Assembly (NCBI GenBank): GCA_910890315.1
Contig: CAJVGD010000018.1
Coordinates: 186,001-250,000, forward strand
From: Serendipita indica DSM 11827
Lineage: Eukaryota > Basidiomycota > Agaricomycetes > Sebacinales > Serendipitaceae
Direction: 5' to 3'
DNA length: 64,000 bases
Of the stretch, positions 11,624-24,098 are shown piece by piece; the first letter of the stretch is position 1, and each line of letters starts with the position of its first letter. Below the pieces are notes generated by a model. That model searched no databases, was not told the DNA's origin, and worked only from the letters and a program-made list of their open reading frames with translations. Position numbers and translations under genes: made by a program.

Positions 11624-12328
11624 CTAAACACGTATGGTGGTTTGGGATACCGGACTCTCGGAACGTGGGATATCAACTTTGTTTTGCATTGCCTATGAGC
11701 ATGTTAGCCCTCGAATCAACGATGGGTGAGGGACCAAACGAGACGAGTGGTCGGAAGGAGGCAAGTTGGGCTTACTATATTATCCTCCTTGCGGATTGCC
11801 TTTATCTGGAGGAGCGAGAATCCAAAGGAGAGAAGGCAGATACCAAACAATCCCCACGCAAGTCCTGTAACCAAATTGTTGATGCTGCAATTGACGGGTC
11901 CGCTAATGCTACCACAGCCCACAGAGGCATGTGCTTGATGGTACAAGACCCCACTGATGAGCCAAAGGAGAGCAGAGATGCCCGACCAGATGGAGAATAG
12001 TCTGATTCTTGGAAGAGTTAGCCAAGAGGATAAAATCAAGACTTGGAGAGAAAGGTACTTACGATCTGCGCTCTCGCTCGGCTTCATCTCTCCTGCTTGA
12101 ACCATGACTGACCAGGCAATAGGCCACACCGACGACCAACGACCAAGCGACGCTGGCGCAAATAAAGGCCGTGGCCGGTACACGCAGCCGTCGAGCAGTC
12201 GGACTCCATGTACCGTTGTTGTTCATTTCATTCTTATCGTCCACATAATTGATGCCTGTTATCACGGCTTCGACCATGCCGGTGACAATTACAAAAACGA
12301 GGCAAGTCGTGAGGATGTTGCAGCCCAT
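11624..12328 (-). CDS. MARVEL-like four-helix membrane protein
   Basis: An integral membrane protein with four predicted helices in the MARVEL arrangement. TM1 is NILTTCLVFVIVTGMVEAVI, TM2 VPATAFICASVAWSLVVGVA, TM3 LFSIWSGISALLWLISGVLY, and TM4 starts LVTGLAWGLFGICLLSFGF. A loop between TM3 and TM4 has two cysteines. Fungal MARVEL proteins sit in plasma-membrane domains or in secretory traffic; this one's role is unknown. A donor near 12060 and acceptor near 12008 join exons 1 and 2. I add a terminal exon because a donor (GTAAGC) follows KAIRKEDNI and a strong branch point (GGGCTAACATG) precedes an acceptor. The product then ends SPVSQTTIRV at 11624; without that intron it would stop at 11716. 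The ATG at 12328 is the first in frame. A 5'-UTR intron just upstream is possible. Confidence 0.65.
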
Positions 12329-13274
12329 TTGTACGTCTAGCTTCACTCCCTTTGAAGGCGATTACTTTACCACGGCCACCTTGGATAGGAGGAATTGATT
12401 CGAGGAAAGAAAGCTGGAGGGAAAAGCCTGGAGGGGTCTGAAGTACTCTTTTGCATTGCGCCATTGCCTAGCGATCGTGTATCTCACGAATACCAACCAT
12501 CCCAATGCATTCTCAGTGGGCGCACCGCGAGGGAAGCCTGCTAAAAGCCGCATTCAAAGCGAACTCTTGCCCTCCGCGCAAAACCCGTTTATGGACCAAG
12601 GAGCGACGTCGATCTTTTTACGCGCCTAAATGGCTCCGTCCGCCCTGTAAACATGAGCAAAGGTCGAGGACGAGTGAATGCAGGCGTGGTGGTGGCAGAG
12701 TCAAACGCTCGCCTATTGTCCGATTAAACGACGGAGGTGCGGTTCATTCAAATTCAATATTTTACTCGATGGTCCTGTGCTCCGTCACTTGATACTTATG
12801 ATGATGTGTAGTGATTGAGAGATGGTTCGATATACGTAAAACAAATAGAAAACAATGTCACAAGATGGGGGCTGCTGAGGCAGAGCAAACTCGTCTGTCC
12901 ATCTACGTCTTCATCTATCCGCGAAACCTCAAGGTGTCCACCTCTCAACGCGTTGGCGGTGGTAGCAAGGCAAGGCGGCCAAATATATGACAAGCCTGCT
13001 GGCCAGTTCGCTAAAGAAAGCATAGCCCAGTGTTCCAAGCTTTTATTGGCTGTTGTACTGTGATTGGAGGTGAGCCGAAGGTCGTGGATGAGTTACAAGT
13101 CGACACGCGACTTCAAAGGCGTAAAATGGACGGTCGTTAGAGATTGAGGTCTGGGTGATACAAGGGTGGATCGGTAGGGGTCGTGCGTCGAGTGGGCCGC
13201 CGGACGAGGGTCTGGCGAGGAGGAAATACAAGGTAGCATCAGGTTCCCAAAAGGTGAAGTGGTGAAGGAGAATT
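12329..13274. other. Intergenic stretch with no supported gene
   Basis: Short frames only. It should contain the promoter of the MARVEL-like gene and the 3' UTR of the SPRY-domain gene. I see no RNA gene in it. Confidence 0.6.
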
Positions 13275-15248
13275 TTATCGACGAACTCCTCGTCCAGGAT
13301 TGGTAGTCGACGTCGACGCGGCAGGCTCGACTGGTCGTCCGTCCAAGGCGGCTTGGATCACCTCGGCAGGGAGGTCAATGTGCACGCCGGATGCATAGAT
13401 GTGCGGATTGATCACTATACACAAATAAGTCATCCAGCTTTATCAGTCAAGTAATAGGACTAACCTGCGTATCCTGGAGGCTCCGTTCGTGGGATCGTTT
13501 GGAGTCCCTCTGTACTTTCCCCACTCTCACTAACGCTCTCGTCTGTCCGACTATCGTTACTATTCTCACGGCGCGCCGCGGGTGGCGGTCTACCACGTCC
13601 AAGATCAAGACTTGTCCTGTCCAACGTCCTCAAATGAATGTCGGAGACATTCGGAGTAGGCGGGTTGAAGACGTACGGGCTCTCCAGGTCCTCTTGGGGG
13701 GTCTCCACGGGCAACTGGAGCCCAATTGAGGCACCGCGTCGATGCGCATTGCTGCTCGTCTCTGCACGCGATCGAGAGATGCGGTTATCGCCACCACCAC
13801 CACGGGCCGTATTCTGAGAAGAATTCGATGCTCTATCGTCTTCTGGCTCTTCTGCAGCAGGAATCGTCTCCAACTCTCGTCCGCCTGCGGCGCTCGTGCT
13901 CGGCATAGATCGACTCGACGACGCACTTGCACTGACCCTGTGCATGATCCCTTGTCTCGAACTACGTGGCTCTCCTGGACTGAACGGTGGAGGCGGGCTC
14001 GTGGGTGCCGTTCGTAAAGCCGAAGGATCAGATGGCAACGACGTCGACGTAGGTGCCTTTGGTCTTCGTAATCGATGTTGATGCGATCGTCGTGAAGAGG
14101 ACGATCCGGCCGCGTGCGCACCAGCGTCCCTTCTCGGGCTCACACCACCAGCTTCGAGCAAAATACTCCCCCGTTCGCTCCCGTACGCCGGTGGAGGAGC
14201 GAGCGTGCCCACGCTGGGTGCTAGTCCCCACTTTTTCACGTTAGCTTCGATGAACACAAAGCCGGCCTGGCCCAGGTTGACATGGACACTGCAAGGTCCG
14301 TCTGCGCCAACCGTTGGAAACAGATTCCATCGAGAGAGACCGGTAAAGGCCTCTTCGGTCTTCCTTCCGTTGCGCGTAAAAAAGACGGTGCCTGTTCGTG
14401 GTCTATAGCCTACGCCTAAAACATCGCCTTCGCGCAGTGGTGGACCGAAGGGTGTGGCCGTGAAGGGATAGTTGTACGACTTGTCACCATTGGAATGATA
14501 GGCAATAGAGTAGCGGTTCCAGCCCGGTAAGCGGAATGTAGGATACGGTTTCGTCGCTAGACCAACGGCAACATTTGTAGTCGACGGCAAGTCAAACATC
14601 TTGACCTCCCAATAATAGACTTCGTTGAGTTTCGGAATTGGAAGGTTTGATTGTACGGAAGAGGTAGAGGAAGGATCAGGCAAGAATGTAAGTTCTGTCC
14701 TGGCATGGACGAGGACGGGTGTAAGCGCCTCGTATTCTGGCTCAAAGGACCATGCTGACACGCCCTTTTCCTGAATCGAAAGAAACTGGGAGAGTGTAAT
14801 ATCCGTCTGGAGTGAATTTGGCGGATATTGCGCCTCGTAGACTGAACACATGGATCGTCGATGGTGAGCCCCGCGTGTCTTATCGAGAAGAAGAGGGGCA
14901 CTCACGCTTTGCCTGTCTGTAATTCCTTCTAATATCTTCACCCACACTCTCCAACCATCGCTCCTCTATGCCCGCCAAGCCTCCGTCAGCATCGTTGAAC
15001 ACGTCCTCGCGGCTGACATCGACGGGGCCATCATTATCCCTCAATAAAATACCACGTCTCTTTCTGAGCAGCAAGATGCATACGAGAAAGAGGAGCATCA
15101 CGAACAGGAGCGTAGAGAGCACAAACAGCACGGGCAGGAGAAAGCCCAGCGCATCTGGACTTGAATCTCTGCTTTGATAGACACGTCTATCATCACTGAC
15201 GCTCAGTTCTAGCCCAATCTCGCTGGTGAGGTCGGTGGAGTAGCGCAT
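13275..15248 (-). CDS. SSH4: SSH4/EAR1-like SPRY-domain endosomal ubiquitin-ligase adaptor
   Basis: A single-pass membrane protein of the Ssh4/Ear1 type, which recruits the HECT ligase Rsp5 to endosomal cargo. After a short lumenal N-terminus comes one strong helix (LPVLFVLSTLLFVMLLFLVC) followed by LRKRRG. A B30.2/SPRY domain covers about residues 150-320 (NEVYYWEVKMFDLP, VAVGLATKPYPTFRLPGWN, SIAYHSNGDKSYNYPF, GDVLGVGYRPRTGTVFFTRN). The long C-terminal half is Ser/Pro/Arg-rich and disordered, and contains PPPAY and EPPGY, both PPxY motifs that would bind Rsp5 WW domains. The last exon ends NPGRGVRR at 13275. The ATG at 15248 is chosen because the frame extends only to a TTG further upstream. 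Introns lie at about 14850-14905 and 13415-13465. High confidence in family; the adaptor role is inferred. Confidence 0.85.
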
Positions 15249-15689
15249 TGTGGGTGACGCTGGAGTCTGTCGCCGTCGTTCTGTGGGCAATACGAGAGAC
15301 GAGACAAGAAATAATTATCAGTAAATTTGTTTGAAGACTGCCGCTGTCGTTGGAGAAGCCAGGCCGAGAAAGGATGTGTTAGTCAAGGTCAAAGTGCCGC
15401 CGCAACCTTGCCCGCGGGTCGGCTGCGGCTTGAGGAAACAAACTAGTCGGCAAAAATCGACAATTATTCACAATTATTCAACTCGACAGTCTCGAGGCGG
15501 CTGTCTCGGTAACGTTGCTTGTTGAGGTGTGGCATGCGCTGTTCTTGACCACAGAGCAACCGACAAATGGGGAACAGACATGAATCAGGCTTAGTGCTCT
15601 CCGCATTTTTGCAAGTACCAGGGAATAGATGGATTAGAATATACTATAGAAAACGGGTAAAGGCGTCCTCGGTCATCGCTCTAGACCCT
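15249..15689. other. Intergenic stretch with no supported gene
   Basis: It holds the SSH4 promoter and the YHM2 3' end. No frame of interest. Confidence 0.6.
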
Positions 15690-17056
15690 CTACTTTTTGT
15701 TGACCCTGTAAGAGGCTGGTCAGAATGGATGAAGCTGTGCGGATAGAGGAGAGAACGTACCAAGCCTTGACATAGTCTGCAAAGCTGACCATGCAGACAG
15801 TCTGCCAGACTCCGAGACCGATACGAGGGGTCACGCCACGGTACAAGCCCTTGAGTCCGTTCTCTCGGTAAATGTAGCCGAGCGTATTGAAGACGGTTGG
15901 TTTTGCGGGTCGGTTAGGGGATTTATCCTTGGACATGGATTGCATTTCCACGCGTACAACCTCGATGGGCTGATTCCATGTAGCCAATGCACCACCTAGG
16001 GTCGATGAGAAGCTATAAACCCAAAGTTGCTACTCCACATACCAATCGACGAGGCCATAATCTTATCGAGGGCACCCAACGGTTCCTTTTCCGACTTTCC
16101 TTTCATCGAACGAATGGTCGATTCTGCAAGTCGTGCGAAACCCATTCTATAATCCCGGTCAGACACGCACACTCCTAAGAAATGATTACAAACCTCGAGC
16201 CCCAGTTGGTCATTTGTCGCAATGCAACAGCATTGACACCCTTGTTGATACCAGCGATACCCTCGCGGCGGTAGATATCGGCAAAGACGGCCCAGGTCGA
16301 AGGAGGGGTAATACCCGCCGCAGCCTGCTTGTGTCGCGTGATTTCAGCAGTCTTCATGCACGTGCAGAAACCTAGATTCCAGGAGAATGCACATTGCGAC
16401 GGTCAGGATATCAAGGAGGGGTGCCGAGACACAAAGAATCAGCATATAGCCGGATAAACACGAGGGGAAAGAGTGCGCACCCATTGTAGCATATGCCTGT
16501 GCAATACCACCACCCATTCCGCCCACGAGACCAGCAGCAGCAGGACTGAGACCCATTCGGACGGTGGCAGTCTCAATCTCAGACGCGGTGAACAAGAGCA
16601 CGGCTCCTTTTGTCGAAGCTTCAATCCATGCCTATCAGATAGTAGTCAGAAATGTCATCTTTGAAAACGGGCAGGGTAGCGCAGACGTACCCAAGGGATC
16701 AGGCCCTGGTAGAAACCAGTGACGCCTCCACGTGCCCAGACAGAACGCAGAGCTTGAACCATTGTCTGCGATCGATTTGCGGCCATTTGTGTCTTGAGGA
16801 CCTCGAGCGGTTGCCCGAGCGTCGTAACCTCAAACTGTCGAAAAAAAAGTGCACCAAACGAGTCGTCAGAACGCGTCTTTTTATCGTTTATCCGAGTGTA
16901 GAATACGTACCATGTTCATAATACCGCCTAAACACGAGCAACCACGGCGTTCTGTCAGCAACAAGGCCGTTCCGTACGACGAACCAGAACAAACGTACCG
17001 ACGGCAATGTTGGACCAGTTGACGCCCTTTTGACCTGGTTCACGTTGAACTCCCAT
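15690..17056 (-). CDS. YHM2: Yhm2-type mitochondrial citrate/oxoglutarate carrier
   Basis: Inner-membrane carrier that in yeast exports citrate in exchange for oxoglutarate to supply cytosolic NADPH; also found with mitochondrial nucleoids. It starts [20 protein letters not shown]. Six-helix carrier features follow, with the carrier motifs [15 protein letters not shown] and [14 protein letters not shown]. Yhm2-specific stretches are [33 protein letters not shown] and [20 protein letters not shown]. It ends VKAWVNKK. About six introns, the longest roughly 60-70 nt. The start ATG matches the family's beginning. It lies in the same direction as its neighbours. Confident call. Confidence 0.9.
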
Positions 17057-17399
17057 GCTTGTCTAGGTCGTGTATAGAACGGCAACGAAAAAAAGAGGAT
17101 TGGGGCAAAAGGCCAAGTTGGCTCAAATGGGGAGACATGAGACCACCCATGGGTGCCGTACGACATCAATTCAATCGCACGCGCGGAAATGACAAGGCAG
17201 TAAAATTCCAGAGTTTGTGACAAGTAAACGACAGGAGAGAACAGCATGCGAGACGTGAAATGCATCAGGAATAAAACTCCAGCTCGTTGCAGAAAACACG
17301 CCGACGAATAGCGCGTAGATTAAAAGAGGCGAAAGGTGATTGATCCTCAGTCGATAGAATGATCCACATAATTTGACAAACAAGGAAAACCATACGCTT
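17057..17399. other. YHM2 promoter region
   Basis: About 340 bp between the YHM2 start and the stop of the coiled-coil gene. Only chance frames are visible. Confidence 0.5.
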
Positions 17400-20300
17400 C
17401 TACGCGAGATTCATTCCCGGCTTTGAATTCAGGTCGTGCTTCAACCTAGATCACCAATTGGTGAGCTATGACATTGTCCAACGATCAAGTACGCACCTTT
17501 CAACTTCTTCTTCCAGCTCCGTCTTTTCATCTCCCAGGAACTGGAGCTCGAGGTTTCTACTGCTTAGTGTATTCTTCAGTTCATTGCTCTCCGTGGTGAG
17601 ATCGGCAATTTGCTTCTTCAGAGCAGTCACCTCCTTGGTGTGCGCAGCATCGACCTCGGCCATCTTTGCAGTATGTGCTTCGTGCACCTTGAGCAGTTCC
17701 TCACGCGGAACGTGTTGGCTTGGTTGACCATTGGCTTTGGGGGACATGGGTGGTGTCTGCAGCGCCGTCTGAGCCGCATGAGCTTCCGCCTTTGCCTGCT
17801 CTTTGGCTACTCTCTCGTCCTCGAGCTCTTGCACCAGCTTTCTCTTCTCGGCTGCCCAACCAGCCTTTTCCTCGTCTAGTTGCTTCTTCAGCTCTTGAAC
17901 AGCCTCGACACGTGACTTTGCGGCTTCCTCCAGATCCCGTTGATGACTTTCGGCCATTTCGTGGAAGGACTCCTTTTGCGCGGTGAATGCCATCTTGGTA
18001 GCCTCGAGGTCGTCCGCCATGACACTCAGCTGCTTCCTCAGACCTTCAATCTGCACATCCTTTTCTTGATTATCCGAAGATGCGCCCTTTGACTCCTCTA
18101 GCTCCTTGGAAAGTCGCTGAATCTCCGTGCGTTGAGACTCTCCTTCAGATTGCGACGCCGTGAGTGCAGACTTGGCCTTGCCCAGGTCATCCTGAGTGGC
18201 CTTGAGTTCCATGGTGAGCTCAGCAAGCTTCTTCTCAAATGCCTTCTTCGCACTCTCGAGGGCCTCGGCTTGCGACGCCTCGAGCTCTTTGAGAGAGTTT
18301 GTATGTGCTGTTCGGAGCTGCTCCATGGTCGCTTGAGATTCGGTGCGCAACTGCTGAAGCTCGAGGGCATGAGCGGAACCTGCCTCATTCTTTCATTGGG
18401 TTAGTAAAGTGGTGAATAACAGGCACGAACGAAATACCTTGGCTTTATCAAATGCCTGAGCAAGCAACGTTTCGTGCTCAGCCGCGGCAGCTTCGACCTG
18501 GGCATTGTACTTGCTCTCCTGACTCGCTAGCTCTTCCTTGACTCGAGCAAGTTCCTCCTGCGCAGCTTTACTCTCCTCTACAGCCTTGTCTGCAGCTTCC
18601 TTCAAGGCGTCCTCCATCTCTTTCTTGAGGGTCGACAGCTCTTCCAGATGCGAAACCTTGAGTGCCTCGACCTCGCTCGTATGCTTCTCCAAAGCCTCTG
18701 CGACCTGACCTTCGAGGTCCTTGATCTGTGCAAGCGTCTTTTCCTGGGCCTCGTTCGCCTCTTCTTTTGCTTCACGAAGCTCCAAAACCTCGACTTCGCA
18801 CTCGGACAGCTTGGCGGCCGTGTCCACGACGGCCGTGTTGAGTCTGTCAACCTCTGCTTGCAAATCGTCGTGCTTGGACTTGTACTGGGTCAATTCGTTG
18901 ACCTCGAGCGTAAGAGCGGCGACTTTGGTCGTGGCTTCCGCCATCTGAGTGCGATGAACATCCAACTCCTCCGTAGCTGCCTTGAGCGCTTCTTGGGCCT
19001 TGGTCAACTCATTGCGAACAGAGTCGAATTCTTGTTGAGAGGCTTCGCTGGTCGCCTTGAGTTCATCAAGTGCAGCCTGGACTTCGGCAAGTTTGGCTTG
19101 CGATTCATCCAAATCTGCCTTTGCTTTTGCGAGCTCTTCTCTTGCAGCTTCCGCATCCTTCTGCGCTGTCTCGGCCTTGTAAAGATAAGCAAAAGAGCTA
19201 CGCAAGAATGCCAAAACGTACTTGCTCGGTCGACTGTAGGTAACGGGCCTCTGTCTCGTCATGTGCCTGTTTATGTTGCTCGGAAGACGCTTTTGCGGCA
19301 TTTAGCTCTTCTTCCAATTGGGTTCGATGAGTGATATGGTCCTCGGCAGATTTGTTCATCTCCTCCAATTCTGTCTTGCGCTGCTCAAGTTCAGTTGAGA
19401 GCGATAACACTTGCCCCTCGAGGTCGACTACTTTGGCGAGCCGCTCCTCGAGAGATGCAGTGGCATCCTTGAGCTACGGACACCAATAAGCTAATGACAC
19501 AACATATGCCTCTTTTCTCACCTTGCCTTCCAATTCCACCATCTTCTCATTCGCCACCGCAGACGTTGGCGTCCTGTTCTTCGAAATGGGGCTGGGCGCA
19601 GCGCTGGTCCCCGCTCCTTTGCTACCCACAGCCAAACTAGGACGCGGTGCCGCTGCTTTGGAAAGCGCCTCTGACACACGGGGCCTCGCGGAACTGGCCG
19701 AAGGAGTCGGTGAGGTGACAGTAGGCGGTTTCTTGACGGGAGGGACACCATCTTTTGTGCCAGTCGTAGGTCCCTTTGTTCCCGGCGCAGGCTTAGGTGC
19801 CGTGTTCGTCGAAGGTTTCGGTGCACTTGTAGTCGGCTTAGGTGTTGCAGACTTTGCCGCAACGGACGAGGCTCCAGCAGGAACCAGCGAAGCGCGCTTG
19901 GATGCAGTCGTAGTACCCGACGTGCTTGGACCCGCCTTTTCAGTTGAAATTCGTCTGCCTCCGACGGTGGAGGAGTTAGTCGACGGTGCGTCCTTTGGAG
20001 CCGTCGTTGCACTCGTTCTGGGTGCAGTCGGTCCCGTTGATGGAGTTGCAGTCGAATTTGATTTGACTGGCGCCTTGGTCGCGGTGCTCGTAGACGGTTT
20101 GCTCCCGGAACTAGTTCCAAACGTTCCAGAGTTGAGTACCTGTTTAGACAACGCGTAAGTCACAGTTAGCATGAATGAATAATCTTATAGCATCCAGATA
20201 GTCTGTATGCAACAGGATACGCACCTTTTTGACCGCGTTTGATGGTGCCGACTTGACTGTTGAAGCCGCAGCTTTGACGACCTTCTTCGCGTCGCTTGAA

Positions 20301-20506
20301 ATGGATGCTCTGGGCTTTGATGGAGACGTTGGTGGCTCATCTGGATTCTCAGACGGCTCCGTCGTCTTGTCCTCGGTTGTCGTTCCATTCGGATGCGCAT
20401 CTGACGAGGCCGCTACGGGACTCGTTGGATCATTAGTTTCAGCGTCTACATTAGAAGGCGTAACGGAGTCTATAGAAACGTCGTGGACGGGTTCTTCAGT
20501 GGCCAT
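17400..20506 (-). CDS. Large coiled-coil protein with low-complexity N-terminus
   Basis: Roughly 960 residues, function unknown. The first about 95 residues (MATEEPVHDVSIDSVTPSN) are acidic and Ser/Thr-rich. Residues about 95-320 are Ala/Pro/Ser/Thr/Lys-rich and disordered. The remainder is almost unbroken heptad coiled coil (AAREELAKAKADLDESQAK, ALTLEVNELTQYKSKHDDLQ, NELKNTLSSRNLELQFLG). I add a short terminal exon: a donor after LEEEVER and an acceptor at about 17447 extend the product with LKHDLNSKPGMNLA, ending at 17400. Introns also occur near 20150-20225, 19470-19525, 19180-19225 and 18385-18440. Homologues are often labelled M-protein-repeat or myosin-tail-like from composition alone. 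A scaffold or cytoskeletal linker role is only a guess. The + strand frames across it (18648-19334, 19523-20158) are shadows. Confidence 0.75.
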
Positions 20507-20609
20507 CGTGAAGGAATCGCGAATGTGGTCGTGAAAGAAAGACGATAACCACAGACAACCGGCAAACAAGTATAGCTATGCATTTCAGCCTTCTCAAGAC
20601 TACACGTTT

Positions 20610-21727
20610 CTAGTCGGAGAATGCAAACAAATTCAACGCAGTCAAACTGGGTTCAGCAACTAGGTCGAAGGGTGAGCATAACGCGGATCCGAATCAGGAG
20701 TGGCTCACGGTTGTTGTGCTGATACGTGAGCATAGCAATACTAGCAGGCTCAACGTTAAAGTGTGTGCCTATTTGCGTCAGCGAGGGGCGTTTTGGTTCA
20801 GCGACCCTGGACATACCCAAGCAGAGGTTAAACTCGACCCAGCGAGCAATGAATGCCCTCAAGAAGTGACCATGAGCAACAATGAGCACTGAATACGATG
20901 AGCTTGACAAATTGTCGTGTCAAATGGATGACCGCACTGTCTCTTTTACCGATGCCCTCTTCCTTGTACCGACGATGATATTCTCGAACCTGGAGATGAT
21001 CAGGACGTCACCGATACCGTACAGGGTTTCACTCACCACCTTGATTGTGTCGTCGATTCGCTTCGTGATGTCAGCGACACTCTCGCCTCCTGGACAGCCA
21101 TCGCGCCAAATAACCCAGTTGGGGTCTTTCTGCTTGATCTCAGATATAACTAGACCTTCATAGTCACCATAATTCCATTCAGCGACGGCTTCTGTAGTCT
21201 CGTGGGGTGGCAATTCCTGTCCTTCGAATAAAGTATGAAACGTCTTCTGAGCCCTCTGACGGGGCGACACCAGGACCTATACAAGATAAGTAAATCTCAA
21301 GATACTTGGAAAGGCACCTACGTGACAAATATTTTCGGGCTTGATCAACTCTGAGGTCCGTGTCAGACGGGATATCACGAAAATGGAAGCCTACTATCGG
21401 GTCCAATGATTCTGCTCCTGTTTCTTTCGATAATTTTCACGCCGTTTTCCGTGAGCGGGATGTCGCTCCGGCCAGTCTAAAAGTGGCATTCGTCAAGCAA
21501 CGTCGGACATTACAGCACGAGCTCATACATGACGTCCTGGATGTAATCTGAGCTCAACTCAAGGCACAAGGGGAGCGTAGATCTCACCATTAATCGTCCA
21601 CTCGGTCTCGCCTGGTCCAGATGCGATGTCAATAGATCGGTCCCGACGAAGACATTTCAAGTAAAGTACTCATCCGGATCTACATACCGTGGCGGATGAG
21701 AAACAGTCTGGGCATTGGGCGCGACAT
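20610..21727 (-). CDS. SHB17: SHB17-type histidine phosphatase (sedoheptulose-1,7-bisphosphatase family)
   Basis: Histidine-phosphatase-superfamily enzyme. Yeast Shb17 dephosphorylates sedoheptulose-1,7-bisphosphate in riboneogenesis. It starts MSRPMPRLFLIRHG, and the next exon continues the RHG-E motif with ETEWTING. Family stretches follow: LVSPRQRAQKTFHTLF, EWNYGDYEGL, WVIWRDGCPGGESV. The second catalytic histidine is in IVAHGHFLRAFIARW. After AMLTYQHNN a donor (GTGAGC) and acceptor (CGACCTAG) join to LAEPSLTALNLFAFSD, which fits the Shb17 C-terminus better than the unspliced reading to 20653. At least four introns. Specific substrate is inferred from family resemblance; a broader phosphoglycerate-mutase-like phosphatase is the alternative. 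Confidence 0.82.
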
Positions 21728-21863
21728 GGTAAACGTAGGACTTGGGAGGAGACAAGCTGCACTCGGTCCGACCGCTCGCCACTCGCCGTTCAAGGCGGGC
21801 TTTTATCCGCGATGTGGAACCAATTAGAATCAATACGAACATATGAAGCACAGTAATGTACAG

Positions 21864-23991
21864 CTACAGCCAAGGTCTCGGGATGTCCCCTACACCCATT
21901 TCCCGTACGTCGAGCGGCGCAACTCCTCCATGTTCCCGACTCTTCGCCTTGAGAATGTCCTCGGTAGCTCGAGCGTCGCCTTTTGTCGACACCCAGATGT
22001 TGTAAACCTTGCTCGGCAGTCGGCAATTATAGAGCGCGGCGAGCATCCTGCATATATGTTTTGCCCATTCCCTATCAGGCTTGGATGGGTAAGGATATCG
22101 CTTCTTGGCATTCAATGGTGCAAGAAAAGGGCGCCTAGTCGACGTCGTCGTACGCGTCTCGTCAGAAGAGACGTCAAGTCTCGTATCATCATGCATAAGA
22201 CACCACTTCTGTATCTCTGCAAAGTTTTGTTTGGCCAAGGGCATCATTTGCCATTGCTCCCACACCTTTTCCACGTCTCGCTGAAGCCAATGTGCAATAA
22301 ACGCAATTGTCGCGGATATGAGTCTTGTGCGGTTGTCAGGTTCCCCGTTCAAACCTCTTGTAGTTGCACGAAAGTCTTGGTCGGGAGCCTGCGAGATGAA
22401 GAGTTGGGTAAGACCACCGCCCTCTTGCTGTTGCAGGGCGTGGGCAAAGTAGGCATCAACGTGATCAGCCCCCAAATGCTCTAGAGCTGAAACCGCAGTA
22501 GTCGCTGGTCGCTGTCTTGTATTCTTGTCCAGGTTATCCTCAGACAAGGGCGGTAAAGTCGAGGATGGTAGGTATGTCTGAGTTGCCGAGGTGCTTTGGG
22601 TCTCTCGTATGTAGTCCTCTGCGTCAAAAGATGCGTTATCGGGAGCGTAGTCTGAGTCTCCTTCGTTCAATTCATCTCCATTGTTTTCTGGTGCTTGCGA
22701 CACTGCGGCATCTTCGAGTTCGTCAATCTCTGGCGGTTGTGTGTCATAGAATAGAGGGAGTGGAGGCGTTTGCGAGCGGTTGGTCTCCTCCAAGGCACTC
22801 GACGGTGGAGGAGCTGTAATGGGAGGAAGGCCTGTACTTGGTCGTGTGGGGGCAGAGGCGCTCGACTGGGATGGGTCCGAGTTCTTGACGAGAGTGACGG
22901 CACGTTGGCGCCAACAACCTAGTTTGATCTTCACCCACGGAGCAAAAGGTGGGCCAGCGGATTTGAAGCCTGGAGTTACAGCTGGCCAGCAATCCGAGTT
23001 GTCTTCCCCCTGATCAACCGGGTTACCTCTGCCAGCAATGTTGGATACATCCTCAGCGGGCGGTTCATTGTCCTCGCTTTGTATATCTTCATCGCTATCT
23101 TGGATCACTGTTGACGTTTTGGAAGGGCCAGCTTTGACGACCGTGACGCCAAGAGGAAGTTTGGGGTGTTGGACGCTCTTCAGTTTCTTCCTTGTGCCGA
23201 TAGAACTCGGTTGGCGACGATAGTCTTCTGACTGTCGGTACCACCCCGTCCTCCAAGCTTCGGCAGTATGGTTTCTAGCCCAAGGGCACTCCTGGAACGA
23301 GATCAGGAACACAGGGTACTACATTCTGGGAGATTTATGCACCTCTCGAAGCCTCTTCCAGAAGGGTTGGTCAATGGGCAGTGATGGATGGTCGGCCATG
23401 TATTTTCTTAGCTTCTCTAGTTCCTCTGCCGTGTACGACCGACTACTTTGGGTATAAGTAATGGGTCCAGAGCGACATCAAGCCTCACAAATTCTGTTCA
23501 TTCTTAAAGCGTGCACGAGACGGCTGAACGGAGTGGTTTTCCATGTCGGAATCAGGGTCATCTCGCTTCCTCTTCCTGATTCGTATATGAGATTGAGCAT
23601 GGCATAGAGTCTGGGCCTACTGTGTTGCCTTTGGAGAGGGAGTGGCAATGTTGGTTGAGCTTGTTGACGCGTGTCTGGCCTGTAAAAGAGTTGATGGTTG
23701 AAAATCTCCTGTCCCATAAAGTTCTAGCTTGTGCTTTATCCAGTGCACGTCGCGAACCCGGTCTCTAAACTGTTGTTCCAACTCGTCCTTTTTCGAGGCG
23801 TCTGCAAGGATGATCACGTCTGCACTGCTCATTCTCTCTGTGACGAGTCCTCTAATGGTCTGAGAACATTGTCAGCGCCAAGTTCTATGGTATAATGGCA
23901 GCCTGACTTTAATCTTTGCCATCTGCCGTCCGCGCTCTGTTTCCGGTATCAATGTGTCAAAGAAGAATGTCTTGCCCACGACTGCATCCAT
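21864..23991 (-). CDS. Rap1-like protein (BRCT-like + Myb), candidate telomere protein
   Basis: The N-terminus (MDAVVGKTFFFDTLIPETE, then SADVIILADASKKDELEQQF and RVRDVHWIKHKLEL) has the outline of the Rap1/TERF2IP BRCT domain. After a Ser/Thr-rich linker comes a Myb-like block (SRSYTAEELEKLRKYMADHP, QPFWKRLREECPWARNHT, AEAWRTGWYRQ), the arrangement of the Rap1 Myb domain. A long acidic disordered segment follows. The C-terminal about 130 residues are globular (LISATIAFIAHWLQRDVEKV, WAKHICRMLAALYNCRLPSK) and might be the Rap1 C-terminal interaction domain, but I see no certain motif. Three introns in the 5' half. Rap1 in fungi sits on telomeres through DNA or shelterin partners; that role is inference. 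The alternative is another BRCT/Myb chromatin protein. Confidence 0.55.
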
Positions 23992-24098
23992 ATTCTCCGG
24001 TTGTCCACGGCAGCGTTACCGGCCAAGCAAGCGTGGGTCGGGTCGAAAGGTAGCCGAAAACAGACTCTGGACCCCACAACGCCCCCCGCATCTTGCCA
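23992..24098. promoter_or_regulatory. Divergent promoter, Rap1-like gene / Mpv17-like gene
   Basis: 107 bp between the two start codons. Shared promoter inferred from layout; no motif recognised. Confidence 0.45.

Noticed and set aside
18648-19334. 228-codon + frame
   Set aside because: Antisense shadow of the coiled-coil region, whose codon use leaves the reverse frame open.
19523-20158. 211-codon + frame rich in Gly/Val/Ala
   Set aside because: Antisense shadow of the Ala/Pro/Thr-rich low-complexity part of the coiled-coil gene.
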